From positions 1 to 64,000 of the forward strand of contig NZ_JBHSSW010000002.1 of NCBI RefSeq assembly GCF_042659465.1: a DNA stretch of 64,000 bases, given 5' to 3'. Positions 1 to 7,651 of this stretch are shown here, in pieces. The notes beneath the pieces are model-generated. The model made no database searches. It was not told where the DNA came from and saw nothing but the letters and a program-made list of their open reading frames with translations. The stretch comes from Ponticaulis profundi (GTDB lineage Bacteria; Pseudomonadota; Alphaproteobacteria; Caulobacterales; Hyphomonadaceae). The position numbers and the translations under genes were made by a program. The stretch's first letter is position 1; each line of letters starts with the position of its first letter.

Positions 1-97
1 GGTATCCACCGCCGCCGCCGTCGCGATCACCACCGCGATAGCCGCCGCCACCGCCGCCGCGGTATCCACCGCCGCCACCGCCGCGATAACCACCGCC
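1..97 (-). repeat. Tandem Gly-codon repeat inside the RGG-type gene
   Basis: Imperfect copies of a unit encoding G-G-Y-R followed by a run of Gly (GGC/GGT codons) sit head to tail and reach the window edge. Only the coding strand gives a sensible protein. The repeat is likely prone to length change by slippage. Confidence 0.6.
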
Positions 98-292
98 ATC
101 ACGATCGTCTCTTGAACTCTTGTCGTAGCCACCCTGGCCGAAGTCGCTTCCGCCCGTGGGGTCTGCATAATGATCTGAAGGAGAACCGCCAAAATCATAG
201 TCGTTGCCAAATTCTCTGCGACCGCCCCGCTTTGGGCGGCGCCCACGACCACCGTCACGCCCGCGGCGTGGTTCGTCGTCGTCAAAACTCAT
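1..292 (-). CDS. Gly/Arg-rich (RGG-type) protein, N-terminal part
   Basis: The reading frame runs off the left edge, leaving about 97 residues. The start ATG (290-292) follows a GAGAGGA ribosome-binding sequence. The protein opens with an acidic stretch (MSFDDDEPRRGRD), then an Arg/Gly-rich basic segment, then low-complexity blocks of Gly with Tyr-Arg and Asp-Arg, resembling RGG boxes that bind nucleic acid. In alphaproteobacteria such N-terminal tails precede a cold-shock domain in some proteins and follow a helicase core in others. Here the tail is N-terminal, so a cold-shock-type RNA-binding protein is my best guess. The deciding domain is outside the window. No partner gene is adjacent. 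Confidence 0.6.
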   Translation of the reverse strand, partial: MSFDDDEPRRGRDGGRGRRPKRGGRREFGNDYDFGGSPSDHYADPTGGSDFGQGGYDKSSRDDRDGGGYRGGGGGGYRGGGGGGYRGGDRDGGGGGY

Positions 293-701
293 GTCTGATT
301 GCTGTCCTCTCTCGCGAAGCGGATATCTGTTTTCCCTGGCTTCGCACTATCATCTGCGACGTTGCTACGTGTGGCCGGGATACCGCAGACTGCAGCCCTG
401 CCGTTCACCATTATGCCTTATATTCCTCAGTTCAGCAAACAGATATGATGAGCTTTGCAGACAAGTTCCGATTGTTGTTATCCACAAAGCCTGTGTCTAA
501 GTAATTTGACCGCACAGGCGGAAGTATAAAGCCATGTTTTTCGATATAAACATGATGAGTTGCTCTACTGCTTTGGAAACGCGCAAAGTCTGTCAGATTG
601 AAGGAGGGGAAGCCGATTTTTGGCCCTTTTTCGTTCGAATTCGATGGACGTTTCTGATACGGCTTTTGAACTCATTCATCTTCTGGCTGTAGGTTCCGGA
701 G
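293..701. other. Intergenic region with a DnaA-box match and a small Shine-Dalgarno-led ORF
   Basis: This is a divergent gap of about 400 bases. It holds one exact DnaA box (TTATCCACA, 478-486). It also holds a strong AAGGAGGGG sequence (601-609) before a possible 38-codon frame that opens with TTG at 620 and stops at 734-736, overlapping the start of the next gene. The spacing from that site to TTG is long, so I do not call the small frame a gene. I see no RNA gene and no convincing hairpin. Confidence 0.4.
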
Positions 702-1124
702 ATGATTCAGGATCACGGCCTGAACAGCAGTCGTGACGTGAGCCGGGGGGCATGTGTGCAAGCGCCAGTTTTGTTGATTGATGATCGTCAGGCCTTCGGC
801 CGATTGTTTGAGCTATTCTTTGCTCAGACGCGTTATGGCGCACATCCATTCTGCTTTTCCATGACATTGGATAAGGCGTTGTCTGATATCGCGGCGCTCA
901 AGCCAGCAGTCATTTTTCTGGATAATTATCTGCCACCTTATGATGACTTCCGTGATCCGCTGCGCCAGCTCAGACAGAAAACGGATGCGCCGATTGTTTT
1001 GACGACCGGGTCTGAGCTTTCAGAGCTGGGTTGCGATGATTTGCCGGATGGGTTGGATGCGTTTCTCTCGAAACAGGCGCTGAGTGCGAGCGCGATAGAG
1101 AACACGCTGGATGCCGTTCTGTAG
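702..1124 (+). CDS. Single-domain response regulator (receiver only)
   Basis: The product is a stand-alone receiver domain. Counting from the GTG at 756, the acidic pair is D9/D10, the phospho-acceptor is D56 in the FLDNYLPP motif, the switch Thr lies in LTTG and the conserved Lys in LSKQ. The family carries phosphoryl signals to partner proteins and has no output domain. The start is uncertain. The ATG at 702 has GGAG abutting it with no spacing. The GTG at 756 has a GGGGGG stretch five bases upstream and places the acidic pair where receivers usually have it, so I favour 756. No kinase is adjacent, so the partner is unknown. Confidence 0.75.
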   Translation: MIQDHGLNSSRDVSRGACVQAPVLLIDDRQAFGRLFELFFAQTRYGAHPFCFSMTLDKALSDIAALKPAVIFLDNYLPPYDDFRDPLRQLRQKTDAPIVLTTGSELSELGCDDLPDGLDAFLSKQALSASAIENTLDAVL

Positions 1125-1134
1125 GCATCCCACG

Positions 1135-1164
1135 CAGTCCCGGCGTCAGATGACAGCGGGACTG
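1135..1164. terminator. Hairpin between convergent genes
   Basis: The arms CAGTCCCG (1135-1142) and CGGGACTG (1157-1164) pair perfectly, and GTCA/TGAC can pair inside the loop. The hairpin lies between the convergent response regulator and DUF3299 genes. It lacks a clear T run, so it would be a weak terminator in either direction. Confidence 0.4.
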
Positions 1165-1179
1165 TGTGTTGTGCTTTGA

Positions 1180-1728
1180 TTAGTACTGATACTCTTCGAT
1201 GTTATCGAGAATGAGCGTGTAGGCAGTATCAGCCAGCTCGGAATTCTGCGTTTGCGTTTTCAGCGTGCCTTCGACCCAGACGGCCTGAGCCAGGTCGCCG
1301 ATTTTGATCGGCTTTTCGGAAATCACATAAACGGTCTGGTTCGGCGGTGGTGGCGGGGCGTGCAGGCATGCGCCGAAATATGGCACGAGCAGAAACTCAT
1401 TGATTTCAGCATTCGGGCCGTATTCGAACGGGACCGTGTAGCCGGGCAGTTTGATCTTCGTGTCGTTGAGATCATCAACCACATTGAACGTGCCAAACTG
1501 AACGGCTTTGTCAGCGGCGGAACCTTCCGCCACATTGCCCATGGCATAAAGAGATTGCTGTTGCTGAGCATACATCTCAAGCAGGCGCTCCTCTTCGCCT
1601 TCCGGCATCAGGTCTTCCCAGGCAAGTTCCTCATAAGCATGAGTTTCTTCGGCCTGGGCCGGCGCAATCATCGCCAGACTTGCCATTGCGACGAAACCTG
1701 CGGTCTGAAACGTTTTCAGAAAGGTCAT
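1180..1728 (-). CDS. DUF3299 periplasmic protein of the zinc locus
   Basis: The protein has 182 residues with an N-terminal signal peptide ending in an APAQA-type cleavage region near residue 26. The core carries the family hallmarks: a G-Y-x-V-P-F-E segment and FLLVPYFGACLHAPPPPPNQ, with a Cys-His pair before a proline run. DUF3299 proteins are exported and recur beside ABC transporters with FtsX-type permeases and DUF2796 proteins, as here. It is the last gene of a leftward operon, starting 12 bases after the permease stop. Its biochemical role is not established. The context suggests handling of metal ions in the periplasm. Confidence 0.8.
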   Translation of the reverse strand: MTFLKTFQTAGFVAMASLAMIAPAQAEETHAYEELAWEDLMPEGEEERLLEMYAQQQQSLYAMGNVAEGSAADKAVQFGTFNVVDDLNDTKIKLPGYTVPFEYGPNAEINEFLLVPYFGACLHAPPPPPNQTVYVISEKPIKIGDLAQAVWVEGTLKTQTQNSELADTAYTLILDNIEEYQY

Positions 1729-1740
1729 AATTCGGAACCT

Positions 1741-3012
1741 CTAGAGTTTGATGGAGAGTCCATCTGCAAGTGAGTTACGGAGTGCCTGCCATCCCGGAAC
1801 AATTCCTAATATGGCGGCGATTATGGTGACAGCAAGGAAGACTTGCAGATCAAAAACACCCGGTCCGAAGTCAGACAGGGCCAGTCCGAACCGTGTTTCA
1901 AGAATTGGCGCCAGCACATAAAGTCCGATCGCCGTGAGGACGATGCCGAACAGGCTGCCCAGCGCCGCGAGCAGGGCCGATTCACTGATCAGAAGAAACA
2001 TCACATGGTGTGGGCCTGCACCGGTCGCGCGCAACACGGCCATTTCCCGGCGCCGTTCTCGCAGGCTCGTCATGATGGCCGTCAGGATGGAGACAAGGCC
2101 AACCAGAATGACAAAGCCGGACACAGCCAGCAGGGCGCGTTCTGCAACGCCGATCAGCTTCCAGATGCTTGCAATGGCCTGACTTGGAATGGCCGCGAGC
2201 AGGGCTTCCTGCGGATAGGTGTCGATTGATCGTTTCGCGAGGAATAAACGCTTATTGTCTGTCAGCCCGACAAGTGCGGCGGAAATCGAATGCGTTTCAA
2301 GGTCCATGCCTCTGACGCGATCTGGCGTCATCATGTTGGCAATCGGTGATTTTGCGCCGCTTTCCCAGCCGACATGGATGGCGGAGATGGCTTCCAGTGA
2401 TACGAAAACAGACTGATCAACGGGGGTGCCCGTAGGTTCCAGAATGCCAACAATCCTGAAAGGCAGATTGTCGTGTCCTGAAAAGCTGACATCGCCCAGA
2501 CCGTGCGTGAGAATGATGCCATCGCCCAGTTTGTAGCCTTGTTCTTCGGCGACGCGCGCACCGATGACGACATCAAACAGATCTGCGAAGGCTTCACCCT
2601 CTGAGAATGTCAGCGGTGTTTCATTACGGTATTTGTATCGTGCGAAGAAATCAGTGGTGGTGCCGACAACCCGGTGACCTTTGTGCGAGTCTCCCAGAGA
2701 GATCGGCACAGCCCAGTCGACATCTTCCCGGCCCTGCAGCCATTCGAAGCTCTCCCAGGTCATATTGGCCGACGGATTGCCAATGTGAAATACGGAGAAC
2801 AGCACCAGACTTTCCGGGCTGGTGCGGGCACCAACGATCAGATGCGTTCCCGATATTGTGTTCTCAAAACTCGTTCGAGCTGCAGTCCGGAGTTTGTCGA
2901 CACTCAGGAACAGCATGACGGATACGGCAACCGCGAGAATGGTCAGAATGGCTGAACCTTTGCGGCTCATCAGGCTCGAAAAGGCGAGGGCGATGATGGA
3001 GCGCAAATTCAT
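1741..3012 (-). CDS. FtsX/MacB-type ABC transporter permease
   Basis: The protein has 423 residues. An N-terminal membrane helix (about residues 20-40) is followed by a long periplasmic domain of MacB-core type (about 45-275) and three C-terminal helices, giving the four-helix FtsX plan. The segment with MTSLRERRREMAVLRATGA is the usual coupling region before the second helix. Members of this group are mechanotransmitters rather than classic channels and work with LolD/MacB-like ATPases. The ATG overlaps the stop of the ATPase gene by four bases (ATGA), indicating coupled translation. The operon context points to zinc uptake rather than lipoprotein or drug export. Confidence 0.85.
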   Translation of the reverse strand: MNLRSIIALAFSSLMSRKGSAILTILAVAVSVMLFLSVDKLRTAARTSFENTISGTHLIVGARTSPESLVLFSVFHIGNPSANMTWESFEWLQGREDVDWAVPISLGDSHKGHRVVGTTTDFFARYKYRNETPLTFSEGEAFADLFDVVIGARVAEEQGYKLGDGIILTHGLGDVSFSGHDNLPFRIVGILEPTGTPVDQSVFVSLEAISAIHVGWESGAKSPIANMMTPDRVRGMDLETHSISAALVGLTDNKRLFLAKRSIDTYPQEALLAAIPSQAIASIWKLIGVAERALLAVSGFVILVGLVSILTAIMTSLRERRREMAVLRATGAGPHHVMFLLISESALLAALGSLFGIVLTAIGLYVLAPILETRFGLALSDFGPGVFDLQVFLAVTIIAAILGIVPGWQALRNSLADGLSIKL

Positions 3013-3737
3013 GAGGTCGGCTCGTGCTGCTTTGAGAAGGCTTCATTGAGCGTGGAAAGTGCAATCCGGCGGTCAAACCGTGCGCCGAGTGATGGGTCGT
3101 GGCTAACGAAGAGCAGGCCCGCTTCTGCGGCGTCCGCTTCTTCCATCAGTAAGGCAAGAAACTGATCCCGATTGCTGGTGTCCAGGGCGGATGTCGGTTC
3201 ATCCGCGATGATCAGATCCGGACTGCCGATCAGGGCACGCGCAGCCGCAACACGTTGCTGCTGGCCCACGGACAAGTCGGAGACCTTGCGATGGATCAGT
3301 CGCTCATCCGACAGGCCGAGCCTTTGCAGCAGGCGCCTGGCTTCGGCGTCTATTGTGTTGGAACGTTGAAGAGCATTTTCCTTCCGGCGTTTCGAAAACC
3401 GGCAGGGCAAAACAACATTTTCAATGACACTGAGATAAGGCAGCAGATTGAAGAGCTGAAAGATGACGCCCATGCGATCTGCGCGCAGACGGTCGCGCTT
3501 TCCGGAGCTCAGTTTATTCAATTCCGAGCCTGAGAAACGAATGGTTCCGGAGCTCGGTTGAAGCACGCCTGCGATCAGGCCGAGAAGCGTACTTTTTCCT
3601 GATCCACTTTCGCCCTCCAGAAAAACGCGGTCGCGCCGGTTCATCTGGAATGCGGGAATGTCGATCAGATCCGGTTCATTCGGCCAGTTAAAATGCAGGT
3701 CCCGAATGTCGATTAAAGGCGTATTGGTTTCCGTCAT
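3009..3737 (-). CDS. ABC transporter ATP-binding protein (LolD/MacB-like)
   Basis: The protein has 242 residues and one complete nucleotide-binding domain. It shows Walker A GESGSGKST (42-50), the signature LSVGQQQR near residue 160, Walker B LIIADEPTSALD near residue 180 and a switch His in SHDPSL. Size and motifs fit the LolD/MacB ATPase branch that pairs with FtsX-type permeases. The gene starts three bases after the DUF2796 stop and overlaps the permease start. It probably powers the transporter of this predicted Zur-controlled operon. Confidence 0.9.
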   Translation of the reverse strand: MTETNTPLIDIRDLHFNWPNEPDLIDIPAFQMNRRDRVFLEGESGSGKSTLLGLIAGVLQPSSGTIRFSGSELNKLSSGKRDRLRADRMGVIFQLFNLLPYLSVIENVVLPCRFSKRRKENALQRSNTIDAEARRLLQRLGLSDERLIHRKVSDLSVGQQQRVAAARALIGSPDLIIADEPTSALDTSNRDQFLALLMEEADAAEAGLLFVSHDPSLGARFDRRIALSTLNEAFSKQHEPTS

Positions 3738-3740
3738 CGC

Positions 3741-4364
3741 TTATGGGCGTGAAATCTTGTCTGATGCACTTGAGACGGTTTTGGCTTCGGCACCGCTGTC
3801 GGTGTTGAACACGACGTTCACGGTTTCAAAGCCTTCAAACGTGTCGAAAAGTGACAGCGTGATCGATTTGATCTTGTCTGGCTTCGCGCAGTCGGCGGTC
3901 AGGCTGAGCAGAATATCGGCATGCCCCTCATGACTGTCGTGATCATCATGGGCGTGGTCGTCGCCATGATCATCACCATGGTCATCGTCATTGTGCGCGT
4001 GATCGTCGCCGTGCTCATGATCATCATCGTCGTGATCGTGATGCTCTTCGACATCGAACTCGCCGGTGAGTTCCAGTTCCACGCCTTCCAGCGTGCACTT
4101 CGCGCTTGAAGGCAGCGTGACGAAGTCTTCGAGTTCCTGGCTGGAGAGATCATATTCGCCGCCAGGAAGTGCAAAATTCGCTTTTGGCCCGGACAGCTGG
4201 ATGAACAGTTCGTTTCCGCTCAGATTGATAAAGGCGTCACCTGTGCCGTGAACATGTGCGCTGGCCGAACGAACGGGCTCATGAGCCAGAACGGACGCCG
4301 AGAACGCTCCGGACAGACCGACGATACCACTGGTAACAAGAGCAAGGTTTCGAATTTTCAACAC
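3741..4364 (-). CDS. DUF2796 His-rich periplasmic zinc-binding protein
   Basis: The protein has 207 residues with a signal peptide cleaved near residue 27 (SVLAHEP). Residues 107-148 form a dense His/Asp tract typical of periplasmic zinc chelation. More His residues lie just after the cleavage site (SAHVHG). DUF2796 proteins of this plan act as zinc-binding components, for example in the Zrg system described in Vibrio cholerae. The start is GTG (4362-4364) behind GGAG. This is the first gene of the leftward operon and the candidate Zur site is centred about 41 bases upstream. The neighbouring ATPase, permease and DUF3299 genes complete a recurrent zinc-import set. Confidence 0.85.
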   Translation of the reverse strand: MLKIRNLALVTSGIVGLSGAFSASVLAHEPVRSASAHVHGTGDAFINLSGNELFIQLSGPKANFALPGGEYDLSSQELEDFVTLPSSAKCTLEGVELELTGEFDVEEHHDHDDDDHEHGDDHAHNDDDHGDDHGDDHAHDDHDSHEGHADILLSLTADCAKPDKIKSITLSLFDTFEGFETVNVVFNTDSGAEAKTVSSASDKISRP

Positions 4365-4396
4365 ATCGACTCCAATAGAAGGCTTTTCATCCGAAA

Positions 4397-4413
4397 ATAT
4401 TATACTATAACAT
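4397..4413. promoter_or_regulatory. Candidate Zur operator between divergent zinc genes
   Basis: The 17-base site ATATTATACTATAACAT is a near-palindrome centred on 4405, with 7-1-7 half-sites reading TGTTATA and TATAATA on the reverse strand. It closely matches the known proteobacterial Zur pattern (TGTTATA-n-TATAACA). It lies about 41 bases from the DUF2796 start and about 85 from the ZIP start, so one site could repress both directions when zinc is plentiful. Confidence 0.7.
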
Positions 4414-4489
4414 CCAGCCGCCGCGATAGGGGCGCAGACCTATAAAATTTTGTAAGACGTAGCGCGTCTGACTTTCGGAGTAAAAGCCC

Positions 4490-5284
4490 ATTTTTTTCAG
4501 CAATCCGCTGCTTCCGCCGCTGTTTCTTTCCTTAACGGCAGCATTTGTCGCGACCGTCGGTCTCGTCATTGTGGCTGTGCGCAGCGACTGGAGCCGGAAA
4601 TACTCGCATTTGTTTGCGGTCGCGGCGAGTGGCTTGCTTCTGACCATGGTCATTGGGCATCTGGCGCCAGAGGCTTTGCGCGGACATGAGGATGCGCCAC
4701 TCTATATGCTGGGCGGCTTTTTCCTTGGGCTGTTGCTGCACGACGTATTGCGTATGGTGTTGCCGGTTGCCGATCCGCGAAGTCTTGCTGCCGGACTGAC
4801 GCCTTTGATTGCCATTGGCATGCACTCATTCCTCGACGGGATGATTTATACGGTCACCTTCTCTCAGGGTTTTGACACAGGGTTGTTTGCGACGCTGGGG
4901 CTTGTCATCCATGAGTTCCCGGAAGGGATCATCACCTTCGCGCTTCTGCGCGGCGCGGGTCTCAGCAATCGCAATTCCTTTATTCTGGCATTCATCGCTG
5001 CGGCGCTCACAACGCCGCTCGGCACGGTCGCAGCCATTCCGATCACGTCAACGGCGAGTGAGGACATGCTGTCCCTGCTGTTCGCCATGTCGGCTGGCTT
5101 GTTGCTGTTCGTCTCCACAGGCCCGCTCATGGCGCATATGCGTGAAGAGCGGCCTGCGCGTGCACTTCCGGCGCTTGCCTTTGGCGTGGTGCTTGCCCTG
5201 ATCATTGCATCAGGACATCTGCCGCATGGCGACGTGCATGACCACCGTGAGCCGTTCACCACTGTTTATGGTCATGAACATTGA
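4490..5284 (+). CDS. ZIP-family metal transporter, apparent ATT start
   Basis: The translation has 264 residues and about eight membrane helices. Zinc ligands are seen in helix 4 (HSFLDG) and helix 5 (HEFPEG), both ZIP signatures. The first conventional start in frame is GTG at 4571, which would delete helix 1. The open frame extends back to a TAA at 4481, and the codons from 4490 encode a typical first helix (FFSNPLLPPLFLSLTAAFVA). A GGAG at 4477-4480 stands nine bases before the ATT at 4490, so translation probably begins there on a rare AUU codon. The gene diverges from the DUF2796-ABC operon across a Zur-like site, supporting zinc as the substrate. Confidence 0.85.
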   Translation: MFFSNPLLPPLFLSLTAAFVATVGLVIVAVRSDWSRKYSHLFAVAASGLLLTMVIGHLAPEALRGHEDAPLYMLGGFFLGLLLHDVLRMVLPVADPRSLAAGLTPLIAIGMHSFLDGMIYTVTFSQGFDTGLFATLGLVIHEFPEGIITFALLRGAGLSNRNSFILAFIAAALTTPLGTVAAIPITSTASEDMLSLLFAMSAGLLLFVSTGPLMAHMREERPARALPALAFGVVLALIIASGHLPHGDVHDHREPFTTVYGHEH

Positions 5285-5297
5285 CGTCGATTGACGC

Positions 5298-6134
5298 CTA
5301 GCCTTTACCCCAGACGACAAGCTTGTTGTTGACGTCATGACCGATGTCCGCACGCCCGAGATAGGGTATGCCCTCGCGGTGACACCAGTCCTGCACGCTT
5401 TCCTCATAGGTCATGCCAAAGGCGATTTCGTTTTCAGGGATATCTGAGCAGCGTCCCAGCGCGATACCGGCAAGCTTTTTCAAATTTTCATTCTTGCAGA
5501 GCGTGAACATTTTTCGGTCGATCGCGTATTCATACTCGCCGACATCTTCGACCATCAGAACATGCCCCGAGAGATCCGGCATCCAGGGGGTGCCGACGAG
5601 ATGCTCAATGATGGTCAGGTTGATCGCAATGCGAGGGTGAGGGGTGCGGATGCTGGATTCGATCCCGTCCAGGCTACGCCCCGATACATAGTCCAGCACG
5701 CGACGAATGCAGGCTTCGCCGCCATCCCGGCGGATTTCAACAGCGACCGGGCCATGAATTGGTCGACCAATCTGCATTTTATACAGACGTGCCAACAAAG
5801 CGCCCACATCACTGTATCCAATATAGGCTTTGGCGCGTGCATGATCATTCAGGCGTTCGAACATGCTCTCCTGCAGGCGCATGCAGCCATAGCCGCCGCG
5901 TGCGGCCCAGATAACGTCAATGTCAGGAGAGTTGGCGTATTCGAGAAAAGCCAGGCTGCGCGCTTCATCCGTGCCGGCGAAATGGCCATGCTGAAGGAAG
6001 CACTGTGGATGAAATACGATCTCCAGATCTTCGCTGTAGAATTCGGAGACAAATCGCGAAACCTTGTCAGCTGTTTCGCGGTCGATCCCCTTGGCAGGAG
6101 CTACGACACCTATCGTCAAGCGGGAGGAGCCCAT
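5298..6134 (-). CDS. ldcA: LD-carboxypeptidase (S66 family), murein recycling
   Basis: The protein has 278 residues from the ATG at 6132-6134, which has AGAGG five bases upstream. A GTG six bases earlier is less well placed. The S66 serine-peptidase plan is present: nucleophile S108 in the GYSD motif, acid E196 in VEDVGE, and H266 in DIGHD. The family cleaves the L,D bond that releases the terminal D-alanine from muropeptide tetrapeptides in the cytoplasm. It is transcribed divergently, under 40 bases away, from a Mur ligase that could reuse the tripeptide product. Confidence 0.9.
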   Translation of the reverse strand: MGSSRLTIGVVAPAKGIDRETADKVSRFVSEFYSEDLEIVFHPQCFLQHGHFAGTDEARSLAFLEYANSPDIDVIWAARGGYGCMRLQESMFERLNDHARAKAYIGYSDVGALLARLYKMQIGRPIHGPVAVEIRRDGGEACIRRVLDYVSGRSLDGIESSIRTPHPRIAINLTIIEHLVGTPWMPDLSGHVLMVEDVGEYEYAIDRKMFTLCKNENLKKLAGIALGRCSDIPENEIAFGMTYEESVQDWCHREGIPYLGRADIGHDVNNKLVVWGKG

Positions 6135-6172
6135 ATACACCTCTTGAAATCTAGAAACCGAACGAAACGATT

Positions 6173-7594
6173 ATGACCGGAACCGGACCGACCTCAATGT
6201 CTAAACGATATTTCTTCTGCGGAATTGGCGGAAGTGGCATGTTACCGCTCGCGATGATCGTCAAAGGGCAGGGCGCGGACGTCTCCGGCTCGGATCGTGC
6301 GCGCGATCAGGGCCGTTCCGAAGACAAGTTTGCCTATCTCGAATCACAGGGTTTCCGGCTGTTCCCACAAGATGGTTCCGGTCCGGATGGCGCAGATCAG
6401 GCGCTTGTCGCATCTGCTGCTGTTGAAGACAGCGTGCCGGATGTCGCGGCTGCTCTGGCAAATGGAGCTGTCCGGCTCTCACGCGCTGAACTTCTGTCGT
6501 CGCTTTTCAATGCTGCGGGTAGGAGTATTGGCGTGGCCGGAACGTCCGGGAAGTCGACGACCACCGGGATGATCGGCTGGGTGCTTGCAGATTGTGGGCA
6601 AGATCCGACGATTATGAATGGTGCTGTGATGAAGAACTTCGTCGCGCCGGACGCGCTTTTCGCGAGCGCGAGAGTTGGCGCAGGCGATATTTTTGTCAGT
6701 GAAGTGGATGAAAGCGACGGATCCATCGCAGGCTATACCCCGCACATCGCCGTGATCAACAATATCTCGCTCGACCACAAAACCATGGACGAGTTGCGCG
6801 CTCTGTTCAGCGGATTTGCAGCGCGCGCAAAGCATGTCGTGCTCAATCTCGACAATGAAGAGACGCGGCTGCTCACCCGGCAATTCTCTGAGGCGGTCAC
6901 ATACAGCGTTCAGGACAATCTCGCTGACTTCGTTGCGAAGGACATTCTGCCTGGACCAACGAGTATCGAGTTTGATGTGTTTGAAGCTGCGAGCGGAAAC
7001 ACGGTGCGGGTTCATCTGAAAACGCCCGGTCTGCACAATGTGTCCAATGCCCTCGCAGCCATTGCAACGGTCACCCGCCTGGGTGTTTCTCTGGAAGATG
7101 CATGCGCATCGCTCGACAGATTTACCGGTATTCGCAGACGCTTTGACATTGTCGGGACCACGCCGGACAATATCACGGTCATTGACGACTTCGGGCACAA
7201 TCCGGACAAGATCGCAGCAACATTGAAAACCCTGCATGATTTCAGCGGCCGTCTGCTGATCATGTTCCAGCCACATGGTTTTGGGCCGCTTCGCAAGATG
7301 AAGTCCGAATTTGTCGAGTGCTTCGTTGAAGGCTTGAAAGAGGGCGATGTTCTGCTCATGCCGCAGCCGGTCTATTTCGGCGGGACCGTCGATCGCTCTG
7401 TCACCAGCGAAGATCTCACACGTGAGATCGAAGCGGCAGGCTTTTATGCCAGGACGTTTGAGACGCGCGCTGACTGTGGTGAAAAGCTGCTCGAGTTTGC
7501 GCAGGCCGGTGATCGTATCGTGATCATGGGTGCTCGTGATGACACGTTGTCGGAGTTCGCGGCTGATATTCTGGAACGCCTCCAGCACGCATAA
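6173..7594 (+). CDS. MurC/Mpl-like Mur ligase
   Basis: The protein has 473 residues with the three-domain Mur ligase plan. The Rossmann-like N-domain has GIGGSGM (about 18-23). The ATP loop is GTSGKSTTT (123-131), where most MurC proteins have GTHGKTTT. The centre has EVDESDGS and NNISLDH, and the C-domain has DDFGHNP and FQPHGFG. It joins an amino acid or peptide to UDP-MurNAc using ATP. It may be a MurC paralogue or an Mpl-type recycling ligase. The divergent LD-carboxypeptidase favours recycling, but sequence alone does not settle this. An ATG at 6197 is an alternative start. The gene ends at a hairpin terminator. Confidence 0.8.
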   Translation: MTGTGPTSMSKRYFFCGIGGSGMLPLAMIVKGQGADVSGSDRARDQGRSEDKFAYLESQGFRLFPQDGSGPDGADQALVASAAVEDSVPDVAAALANGAVRLSRAELLSSLFNAAGRSIGVAGTSGKSTTTGMIGWVLADCGQDPTIMNGAVMKNFVAPDALFASARVGAGDIFVSEVDESDGSIAGYTPHIAVINNISLDHKTMDELRALFSGFAARAKHVVLNLDNEETRLLTRQFSEAVTYSVQDNLADFVAKDILPGPTSIEFDVFEAASGNTVRVHLKTPGLHNVSNALAAIATVTRLGVSLEDACASLDRFTGIRRRFDIVGTTPDNITVIDDFGHNPDKIAATLKTLHDFSGRLLIMFQPHGFGPLRKMKSEFVECFVEGLKEGDVLLMPQPVYFGGTVDRSVTSEDLTREIEAAGFYARTFETRADCGEKLLEFAQAGDRIVIMGARDDTLSEFAADILERLQHA

Positions 7595-7600
7595 AAAAAG

Positions 7601-7622
7601 AGGGTGGCCCGAAGGCCACCCT
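7601..7622. terminator. Bidirectional terminator, downstream of TonB receptor 1
   Basis: The arms AGGGTGGCC and GGCCACCCT enclose a CGAA loop. On the reverse strand the hairpin is followed by a T run, making it an efficient terminator for the TonB gene. In the forward direction, for the Mur ligase, the T tract is short. It is nearly identical to the hairpin at 10163-10184. Confidence 0.9.
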
Positions 7623-7651
7623 TTGCAGGTCGGGAGGATGCACGCTGCTTC

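Noticed and set aside
478..486. Exact DnaA box TTATCCACA
   Set aside because: A single nine-base match is expected by chance in 64 kb. No cluster of boxes, AT-rich unwinding region or dnaA/parA gene is near, so I do not call an origin.
112..504. Open frames on the plus strand over the Gly-rich gene
   Set aside because: They are products of the repetitive GC-rich antisense of a convincing minus-strand gene and have no ribosome-binding site or recognisable domain.
620..736. A 38-codon frame behind AAGGAGGGG
   Set aside because: The Shine-Dalgarno to TTG distance is long and the peptide has no recognisable feature. Conservation would be needed to call it a gene.
3921..4174. Frames opposite the His-rich region rich in Ile/Val and Met/Thr
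   Set aside because: They are mirror readings of the His/Asp codon run of the DUF2796 gene and not membrane proteins in their own right.
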